A stretch of DNA of 52,026 nt from Clostridia bacterium (lineage in GTDB: Bacteria > Bacillota > Clostridia > Christensenellales > CAG-138). Location: positions 1 through 52,026 of the forward strand of contig JAUNCT010000015.1 in the NCBI GenBank assembly GCA_030526425.1, written 5' to 3'. The notes beneath the pieces were generated by a model that saw only the letters and a program-made list of their open reading frames with translations, was not told the origin of the DNA and ran no database searches. Shown one piece after another: positions 46,394 through 52,026 of the stretch. The position numbers and the translations under genes were made by a program. Position 1 is the stretch's first letter, and the number at the start of each line of letters is the position of its first letter.

Positions 46394-47073
46394 CAGTGCG
46401 GGAGCACGTAGCAGTAGATCGTGATGAACTGGAGGAAGCTCCCGAGGAGCACGAACAGGTGGAAGACCGAGTGCATGTAGCGGTGCTTGCCGCCGAGCCC
46501 GTAGAGCACGGCGCCGACCGTGTAGGCGATGCCGCCCGCCAGCAGGTACCAAAAGCCCGCAAGCGGCATGGCGGCGAGGCAGACCTTCATCGCCATGACG
46601 ATGCACCAGCCCATGCCGATGTAGCAGACCATGGAGAGGGTCGCGTACTTGTCGAGGTCGATGGCGGTGAAGACGGTGGCGAAGACCGCGAGCCCCCACA
46701 CGATGCCGAAGATCACCCAGCACCAGACGGGGGAGACGTGGCGGATGGCGGAGAAGAGGATCGGCGTGTAGGAACCGCCGATGAGCAGGTAGATCGTGCA
46801 GTGGTCGAGCACCTGCAGCACGAGCTTTGCGGTGCCGGGGCGCAGGGCGTGGTATACGCCCGACATGGTGTACAGGGCGATGAGCGACACGCCGTAAATC
46901 GCGCTGCCGACGACATCCCACGCGGTGCCGTGGAGCGCCGAGCGCACGACGCAAAGGATCAGGGCGACCACGCCGAAGGCGGCGCCGGCGATGTGGCTGA
47001 TATAGTTCATGCGCTCCTCGCCGATGGTGTAATCGGGCAGGGTGCGCTGCTTCAGGGGTGTGCGTTGTTTCAT
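46393..47073 (-). CDS. Hemolysin III / PAQR-family membrane protein
   Basis: The 226-residue protein has seven transmembrane helices and the family residues EERMNYISHIAGAAFG, MSGVYHAL, DHCTIYLLIGGSYTP and the C-terminal MHSVFHLFVLLGSFLQF. The conserved histidines suggest a zinc-dependent hydrolase like other PAQR proteins, although bacterial function is unsettled. ATG at 47073 follows GGAGG. It stands alone on the minus strand. Confidence 0.92.
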   Translation of the reverse strand: MKQRTPLKQRTLPDYTIGEERMNYISHIAGAAFGVVALILCVVRSALHGTAWDVVGSAIYGVSLIALYTMSGVYHALRPGTAKLVLQVLDHCTIYLLIGGSYTPILFSAIRHVSPVWCWVIFGIVWGLAVFATVFTAIDLDKYATLSMVCYIGMGWCIVMAMKVCLAAMPLAGFWYLLAGGIAYTVGAVLYGLGGKHRYMHSVFHLFVLLGSFLQFITIYCYVLPH

Positions 47074-47315
47074 CCGAACCTCCGGGAAAGTGTTGTGCGG
47101 ACAAGGTTCCGCAGTATCGTATATTATAGCAGAGAACCGCGGCGGATACACCGCGCCTGTGCCGATGTTGCAATTCTTTCACTAACGAACAGAACGGGGG
47201 AAAGTGTAAGGTTTCGCGCTTTGCGGCGAATGAAACCCGATCCCCCAAAAACAAAACACGCACGTTCCACCCGGAAACGCGCGCAACTGCTTCACGCTTT
47301 ATTATAAAACACCAA

Positions 47316-47372
47316 AAGTTTTAGGAAGGGGAGTACGAGGGGAGAACCCTTTTACAAAAGGGTTTCCCCTCG
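47316..47372. repeat. Dispersed palindromic repeat, copy 2
   Basis: The left arm (47336-47353) and right arm (47356-47372) are CGAGGGGAGAACCCTTTT and AAAAGGGTTTCCCCTCG. The flank AAAAGTTTTAGGAAGGGG parallels copy 1 at 164-220. It lies just downstream of the ECF S-component gene. The rest of the 47074-47393 interval shows no gene. Confidence 0.8.
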
Positions 47373-47393
47373 CCAAAACCTTTACGTAACTCC

Positions 47394-47939
47394 TCAGTTC
47401 TCGCCGACGGTCTTCTTGAACACGCTGCGGATGCCGCAGTGGCAGCAGAGGAAGTAACCGATCGCACCGCCGACGACGGCCATGAGGATCTGGTAGGGCA
47501 GCTTGACCATCGCGTACTCGAAGGTGGAGTAAACGAAGATCTTGCCGAGCGTGTAGCCGAGCACGTTGATGACCGCGCCGACCGCGACCGCGACGACGGA
47601 AGCCAGCTTCGGCTTCGACTGCAGCGCTTTGTGCGAAATGTACGAAACCAGGAACGCCTGCAGACCGCGCGTCACCAAAGAAACGAACATCGGCGCCGGA
47701 TAGAACAGCAGGTCGCCGATGAAGGCACCGACGCCGCCCACCACGAACGCTTCCGCCGGGTTCAGCAGCAGCGCCGCCAAAACGATCACGATGTCGTTCA
47801 CGTATACCTTGCCGCCCAGCACCGGGATCGCGAAAATACTCATGCTCAATACGATATTCAGCGCCATCAGCATCGCCGTCACACACAGACGGACCGTCGC
47901 TTTGCGCGGGTTGCTCTTGCTTACGATTCGGGTCTCCAT
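47394..47939 (-). CDS. ECF transporter S component (vitamin-binding membrane subunit)
   Basis: This 181-residue protein has five to six transmembrane helices and the S-component pattern of an N-terminal ALNIVLSM helix, GGKVYVNDIVIVLAALLLNPAEAF, GFVGAF-like GGVGAFIGDLLFYPAPMF and RGLQAFLVSYI. S components capture a vitamin or related compound and dock with a shared EcfAAT energising module, which is not in the window. A PLP-fold MocR-type regulator lies divergently and a palindrome sits between them, so vitamin B6 or a precursor is one testable candidate substrate. Confidence 0.85.
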   Translation of the reverse strand: METRIVSKSNPRKATVRLCVTAMLMALNIVLSMSIFAIPVLGGKVYVNDIVIVLAALLLNPAEAFVVGGVGAFIGDLLFYPAPMFVSLVTRGLQAFLVSYISHKALQSKPKLASVVAVAVGAVINVLGYTLGKIFVYSTFEYAMVKLPYQILMAVVGGAIGYFLCCHCGIRSVFKKTVGEN

Positions 47940-47987
47940 TCTCGAAGAACCTCCTTTACTTTTGCTGGTAAAGAATATACAATCTAT

Positions 47988-48009
47988 CTGACCACATTGT
48001 TATGGTCAG
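47988..48009. promoter_or_regulatory. Putative operator between the ECF S gene and MocR-like gene
   Basis: CTGACCA, eight bases, TGGTCAG is a perfect inverted repeat. It covers the -35 region of the MocR-like gene promoter (TTATGG 48000-48005, 17 bases, TATAAT 48023-48028), consistent with autoregulation. Confidence 0.6.
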
Positions 48010-48080
48010 TTTTGCAATGATTTATAATACCAGTTCAAAACCGGATGAGAACCGGACCGCTTCACAAAAGGAGACCGCAT

Positions 48081-49163
48081 ATGGACAAAACGCCGCAGCG
48101 CACCGAACCCGCCTACCTCAAGCTGTACCGCCGCCTGCGCAGGGAGATCGTATCCGGCGTGTGGCCGCAGGGCGCAAGGCTTCCGGGCAAGCGCGTCATC
48201 GCCGAGGAGGAGGGCATCAGCGTCGTGACGGCGGAGCACGCGCTCGCGCTTTTGGCGGACGAGGGCTACATCGAAACGCGCCCGCGCAGCGGCAACTTCG
48301 TGAGCTTCACGGCGGCGGACGCCGGGCGGGAGGAGCCGGGCACGGGGCATGTGCCGGTGGGGGCGTTGCCAACGCGCGTGCACAAGGGCGATTTTCCCTT
48401 TTCGGTGCTGGCGAAGACGATGCGCCGCGTGCTGTTGGATTACGGGGAGCGCATCCTCGTGAAGAGCCCGAGCCGCGGGTGTCCGGAGCTGCGGCGTGAG
48501 ATCGCGGCGTATCTGATGCGGAGCCGCGGCATCGCGGTCTCGGAGGAGTGCATCGTCGTCGGTGCGGGCGCGGAGTACCTGTACGGGCTGATCGCGCAGC
48601 TGATACCGCGCGGTACGGTCTTCGCGCTCGAGGACCCTTCGTATGAAACGATCCGCAACGTGTACGGGTCGATGGGCGTGCCGTGCGAGCTGCTGCCCAT
48701 GCGGCGGGACGGGATCGACGCCGCGGCGCTTGCGAAAACCAAGGCGCAGGTGCTGCACTGCACGCCGTTCCACAGCTTTCCGACGGGGGTGTCTCTCACC
48801 GCGGGCAAGAAGCACGAGTATTTGCGCTGGGCGGACGCGCGCGGCGGCTGGATCGTCGAGGACAATTACGATTCGGAGCTGACCGTTTCGGAAAAGCCGG
48901 AGGACCCGCTTTTCGCGCTGAGCCGCGCCGGGAACGTGATCTACCTCAATTCGTTTTCGCGCACCGTTGCACCGAGCATGCGCACGGGCTACATGGTTTT
49001 GCCGGAACGGCTGCTGCCCGCCTTCGAGGAGCGGCTCGGGTTCTACAGCTGCACGGTGCCCGTGTTCGAGCAGTATGTGCTCGCGGAGCTGCTGCACGGC
49101 GGCGATTTCGAGCGGCACCTGAACCGCGAACGGCGCAAGCGCCGCAAGGAAGGACGGGAGTGA
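48081..49163 (+). CDS. Truncated MocR-type (GntR plus aminotransferase-fold) regulator lacking the PLP lysine
   Basis: The 360-residue protein has a GntR winged helix (residues 10-75, LKLYRRLRREIVSGVWPQGARL cut after the first helix, then VVTAEHALALLADEGYIETR). A fold-type-I aminotransferase-like domain (about 95-345) follows, with SRGCPELRREIAAYL, HCTPFHSFPTGV and the pyridine-binding Asp in EDNYDSEL. The PLP-lysine motif, usually TFSKTLAPxxR, reads SFSRTVAPSMR here, so residue 294 is Arg. The protein ends at HLNRERRKRRKEGRE, where full MocR proteins continue for roughly 80-100 residues, so the C-terminal small subdomain is missing. The start ATG follows AAAGGAGACC. It probably binds the divergent palindrome and controls the ECF S gene. 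Confidence 0.85.
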   Translation: MDKTPQRTEPAYLKLYRRLRREIVSGVWPQGARLPGKRVIAEEEGISVVTAEHALALLADEGYIETRPRSGNFVSFTAADAGREEPGTGHVPVGALPTRVHKGDFPFSVLAKTMRRVLLDYGERILVKSPSRGCPELRREIAAYLMRSRGIAVSEECIVVGAGAEYLYGLIAQLIPRGTVFALEDPSYETIRNVYGSMGVPCELLPMRRDGIDAAALAKTKAQVLHCTPFHSFPTGVSLTAGKKHEYLRWADARGGWIVEDNYDSELTVSEKPEDPLFALSRAGNVIYLNSFSRTVAPSMRTGYMVLPERLLPAFEERLGFYSCTVPVFEQYVLAELLHGGDFERHLNRERRKRRKEGRE

Positions 49164-49217
49164 AAAAACCTTTGGGGGTTTCTTGTACTCCGCAGGCATG
49201 CGGCAGTTGCCGCGTCC

Positions 49218-49360
49218 GGGAAAACGGCGGAAAATACGGTCATATCCCGCGGAAACGCTTGCGCTTCCGCCCGCGTTCCGTGATAGAATAAAACAATACC
49301 GAAGGAGCGCGCCGGGGCTTTGCCGGGCGCGTCCGAGTCCGGTCCGAAGGAGGATATGTC
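49218..49360 (+). promoter_or_regulatory. Promoter leader of the first heptad-repeat gene
   Basis: The segment GGGAAAACGGCGGAAAATAC ... GCGTTCCGTGATAGAATAAA is closely repeated at 51027-51106. A TTGCGC (49259-49264) and an extended -10 TGATAGAAT (49281-49289) are placed identically in both. AAGGAGG at 49347-49353 is the ribosome binding site. Confidence 0.65.
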
Positions 49361-50953
49361 ATGAAACGTTCCGCACTTGTCGTCCCCGCGGTGGCGCTGG
49401 CGCTGTCCGCAGTGCCCTTTGCCGCCCTTGCCGAGGGAGAGACCCCCGTTTCCGAAACGCCCGCCCTGACGGAACCCGCGCCCGCCGCGGAAGACCCGGA
49501 TGCGGGTGTGGTGCTTGCCTCCGCCGTTCCCGATAACCCCAAGGGCAGCACGACCGATGTCGCCGCGGGGGATGAGATGGCGGTCAACGACGGCACCGTC
49601 ACGACGAACGAGGGCAAGATCGCAACGAACAACGGCACGGTGCAGAACAACGCCGCGGGTGCCGAGATCGAAACGAACAACGGCCGCGTGGAGCTCAGCG
49701 AGGGCATGGTGCGCACCAACGGCGCGGACGGCACGGTGGTCGACAACAACGGCGACATGGGCACCAATAACGGCACCATCGTCAACAACAACATCACGAT
49801 CGGTGGGAATTACGGCGTCATCATCAACAACAAGGGCAACATGATCCAAAACGCCGAAGGCGCCGTGGTCAAAATCAACGACAGCCTCGTCAACGGCAAC
49901 ATGGGCACCGTTGAGGTGAACAACGACATCGTCATGACCTTCGGCGGCACCGTGGAGGAAAACAACGCAGGCGGTTATGTGGGTTTGCGCGGCGGCACCG
50001 TGGAGAACAACAGCGGTCTCGTGGAGGCGCGCGACGGAACGGTGGAGATCAACGCGGGCGAGACCCGTATTTACAGCGACAAGACCGGCGTGGTGAAGCT
50101 CAACACGGCCGAGGGCGTCGTGGGGTTCGGCGTGCTCGACAAGACCGCCGACTTGGAAGCCCTCATCGAAGGGCGCGTCGAAGACAACTGCGGCAAGATC
50201 GATTTTTACGAGGTGCGGTACGACGGTTTGAACTACATCCGGGAGAGCGACCTCGACGACTATTACGGCGTGCAGGTGAAGGACGCCGACGGCGCGAAGA
50301 CCGAACGCTACCACGAAAGCAACAAGCTCGGTTTCAAGGCGGGCAGTACGCTCGGCGTCCTCCGCGAGATGTTCGCCAACGTGCGCGACGGGTACGAGCT
50401 CATCGGCTGCACGCAGAACGGGCAGGAGGTCGACCTCGATGCGGTGTACACCGTGAACGGCGCCACCCTGCTGTGGCTGAACTGGAAGGACCTCAACCCG
50501 CCGAAGCCCGAACCGAAACCGGTGTCACAGCCGCAGAAGATCTCCACCCGCAAGGTCCGTCCCGCGGACCTCGACGCCCTCACGGGCGAGGCGGCGGAGG
50601 CGCTGAAGCTGCTGTTCCGCGGGGAGCTTGCGGAAGGCAACGCGGTCGGCGTGCCGGGTTCCTTCGTGCTGGAGGTCGGGGCATCTCAGGGCAAACGGAT
50701 CGCCGTGCGCTTCCTCGTCCCCGCGGACCGGCTGCCGGGCGTGACGCTCGCGCGCTTGCAGAAGCTTTCGCTGCAGCGGGTGCTCCGCATGCTCGAACCG
50801 TGGATCCCGCAGGCGTACTTCCGCACGGTCTCCCTGCCCAACCGCAAGACCGCGGCACAGCTCGGAAAATACGTTTCCTCCGTCACGGCGGAACAACAGG
50901 GCGAATGCTTCGCCTTCGAACTCGTGTTCGACACGGGCGTCGTCCCCGCGTAA
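49361..50953 (+). CDS. Secreted protein with N-x-G-T-V heptad repeats
   Basis: The 530-residue protein has a signal peptide (MKRSALVVPAVALALSAVPF, cleavage after ALA near residue 24). A short acidic/proline-rich segment leads into a repeat region (about 70-260) built from seven-residue units of the form N-x-G-x-V/I-x-x, such as TNNGTVTTNEGKIATNN. It becomes irregular toward the end. A compact region (about 285-375, LGFKAGSTLGVLREMF ... LLWLNWKDL) resembles a single InlB/Flg_new-type module. A PPKPEPKP linker and a unique C-terminal domain (about 395-530) follow. There is no LPXTG motif or C-terminal membrane anchor. The repeats suggest a beta-solenoid, perhaps three heptads per turn. No family is recognised. 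A paralogue follows in tandem. Confidence 0.8.
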   Translation: MKRSALVVPAVALALSAVPFAALAEGETPVSETPALTEPAPAAEDPDAGVVLASAVPDNPKGSTTDVAAGDEMAVNDGTVTTNEGKIATNNGTVQNNAAGAEIETNNGRVELSEGMVRTNGADGTVVDNNGDMGTNNGTIVNNNITIGGNYGVIINNKGNMIQNAEGAVVKINDSLVNGNMGTVEVNNDIVMTFGGTVEENNAGGYVGLRGGTVENNSGLVEARDGTVEINAGETRIYSDKTGVVKLNTAEGVVGFGVLDKTADLEALIEGRVEDNCGKIDFYEVRYDGLNYIRESDLDDYYGVQVKDADGAKTERYHESNKLGFKAGSTLGVLREMFANVRDGYELIGCTQNGQEVDLDAVYTVNGATLLWLNWKDLNPPKPEPKPVSQPQKISTRKVRPADLDALTGEAAEALKLLFRGELAEGNAVGVPGSFVLEVGASQGKRIAVRFLVPADRLPGVTLARLQKLSLQRVLRMLEPWIPQAYFRTVSLPNRKTAAQLGKYVSSVTAEQQGECFAFELVFDTGVVPA

Positions 50954-50974
50954 ATCAGGATATCACGCGCTTTG

Positions 50975-51000
50975 CACCCCGCGCTTTGCGGGGTGTTTTT
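50975..51000 (+). terminator. Terminator between the two heptad-repeat genes
   Basis: CACCCCGC and GCGGGGTG pair over GCTTT and are followed by TTTTTC. Confidence 0.8.
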
Positions 51001-51026
51001 CTTTGGGCTTTGGGGACTCGCTTTTG

Positions 51027-51165
51027 GGAAACGGCGGAAAACACGGGATATCCCGCGGAAACGCTTGCGCTATCCCCCGCGTTCTGTGATAAAATATTAT
51101 AATAGTGAAAGAACGTGCCGAAGTTTCAGGCACGGTTCCGACTCCGTTCTGTGGGAGGATATATC
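51027..51165 (+). promoter_or_regulatory. Promoter leader of the second heptad-repeat gene
   Basis: This is the second copy of the leader at 49218, with TTGCGC (51065-51070) and extended -10 TGATAAAAT (51087-51095). GGGAGG at 51153-51158 is the ribosome binding site. The 3' part diverges from copy 1. Confidence 0.65.
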
Positions 51166-52026
51166 ATGAAACGTATCGTCGTTGCGATCCCCGCGGTCGC
51201 GCTGGCGCTGTCCGCAGTGCCCTTCAACGTGCTGGCAGAGGGCACCGTTCCGCCCGTTGCCCAGGTCAACGCGACCGTTTCGGCGGATACGCCCGCCCTT
51301 GCGGCACTGCCCCCGAACATCCCCGACAACCCCTTGGGCGGTTATGTCGATATCGGCGTCAACGAGTCCATGGGCACCAACTACGGCACCGTCGGCACCA
51401 ACAACGCGTGGCTCGCCGACAACCGCGGCACCGTGAACACCAATAAGGGCAGCGTCGATGTCAACAACGGCACCGTCAAGTCGAACACGAGCATGGCCAC
51501 GGTCTCCGACAACCGGATGGTCGTGGAAAACAACGATGCCATCATCGTCGACAACAACCATACCGTGGTGACCAACGAGCAAGCCGGTTGGATCACGAAC
51601 AACAACAGCTTCGTGACGACGAACCGCGGCGATATCCAAAGCAACAACGCCGGCGCCCAAGTGAACATGAACACCGGCTGGGTCAAAACCAACGACGGCA
51701 CCGTTTCGCTGAACGAGAACCTCGTCACGACGAACAACGGCGCGGTCAACAAGAACAACAGCAAGGTGGAGACGAACGCGGGCACCGTTACGACGAACAC
51801 GGGTACGGTCACGACGAACAAGGGCACCGTTGCCTCGAACGAGAAGACCGTCACGGACAACGCGGTGGGCGGTACGGTCGCCGACAACAAGGCGACCGTG
51901 AAGGAAAACAACGGAACGGTCACGGCGAACAACGGCACGGTGGAAACGAACAAGGGCACCGTGAGAACGAATGAGAACACCTTCACGCGCAACGCCGCGG
52001 GCGGTACCGTCGGCAACAACAAGGCG
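51166..52026 (+). CDS. Secreted N-x-G-T-V heptad-repeat protein, partial at window end
   Basis: The first 287 residues are in the window and no stop is reached. A signal peptide (MKRIVVAIPAVALALSAVPF, cleavage after LA near residue 24) closely matches that of the upstream gene. After about residue 60 the sequence is nearly all heptads with consensus T-N-x-G-T-V-x, for example TNAGTVTTNTGTVTTNKGTV. Occasional nine-residue variants with an extra AxGG step (NAVGGTVAD) recur. The DNA is correspondingly repetitive. The repeats are more regular and more numerous than in the upstream paralogue. Fold and function are unknown; a secreted beta-solenoid is likely. Confidence 0.8.
   Translation, partial: MKRIVVAIPAVALALSAVPFNVLAEGTVPPVAQVNATVSADTPALAALPPNIPDNPLGGYVDIGVNESMGTNYGTVGTNNAWLADNRGTVNTNKGSVDVNNGTVKSNTSMATVSDNRMVVENNDAIIVDNNHTVVTNEQAGWITNNNSFVTTNRGDIQSNNAGAQVNMNTGWVKTNDGTVSLNENLVTTNNGAVNKNNSKVETNAGTVTTNTGTVTTNKGTVASNEKTVTDNAVGGTVADNKATVKENNGTVTANNGTVETNKGTVRTNENTFTRNAAGGTVGNNKA

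Noticed and set aside
51381..52026. Possible CRISPR-like or satellite DNA array
   Set aside because: The periodicity is 21 bases, follows codons exactly and continues an open frame with signal peptide. It is a protein repeat. A minus-strand frame across it is a shadow.

Overview
The window is a GC-rich, gene-dense stretch of bacterial chromosome, most likely from a gut-type Clostridia member of the Bacillota (Oscillospirales/Christensenellales-like). The reasons are strong AGGAGG-type ribosome binding sites, TTGACA/TATAAT promoters, CCA-encoding tRNA genes, the Gram-positive gene orders pth-mfd, lepA-hemW and tsaE-tsaB-rimI, an ECF-type vitamin transporter component, and a c-di-GMP-I riboswitch. 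Taxonomy is inferred from gene content, not from a marker tree. No rRNA operon, CRISPR array, integrase or transposase is visible.

Layout. 1-5.6 kb: a thioredoxin-reductase-like flavoprotein, then a LysR regulator, a CocE-type hydrolase and a MatC-like carboxylate permease that look like one catabolic unit. 5.6-8.6 kb: a visibly AT-rich insert carrying one HelD-like SF1 helicase. 8.6-12.9 kb: RNA-modification genes queA-tgt-tsaE-tsaB-rimI and a SEC-C protein. 13.1-15.3 kb: a hybrid sensor kinase. 15.4-16.5 kb: ten tRNA genes behind a near-consensus promoter, with Gly(GCC) and Lys(CTT) duplicated. 16.9-21.5 kb: a tripartite tricarboxylate transporter (tctC-tctB-tctA) and a Gfo/Idh/MocA dehydrogenase. 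21.5-25.4 kb: a two-component system on the minus strand, a secreted phosphodiester-glycosidase-like protein and two small membrane proteins. 25.5-28.4 kb: lepA-hemW. 28.5-33.9 kb: a c-di-GMP riboswitch leading an operon of hybrid kinase, V4R protein and diguanylate cyclase, which looks like a feedback circuit. 34.1-40.5 kb: pth-mfd, a repeat-bracketed DUF559 nuclease-like gene, and a PrsA/SurA-like lipoprotein. 40.6-47.1 kb: flavin reductase, GNAT, MATE exporter with a divergent LysR, YjdF-like membrane protein, ketopantoate-reductase-like protein and a hemolysin-III/PAQR protein. 47.4-49.2 kb: an ECF S component divergent from a truncated MocR-type regulator. 49.3-52.0 kb: two tandem secreted proteins made of N-x-G-T-V heptad repeats behind duplicated promoter leaders; the second runs off the window.

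The observations most worth following are the tandem heptad-repeat exoproteins, the riboswitch-led c-di-GMP operon, the composite palindromic element around the DUF559 gene, the MocR-like protein lacking both its PLP lysine and its C-terminal subdomain, and the AT-rich orphan HelD-like gene.
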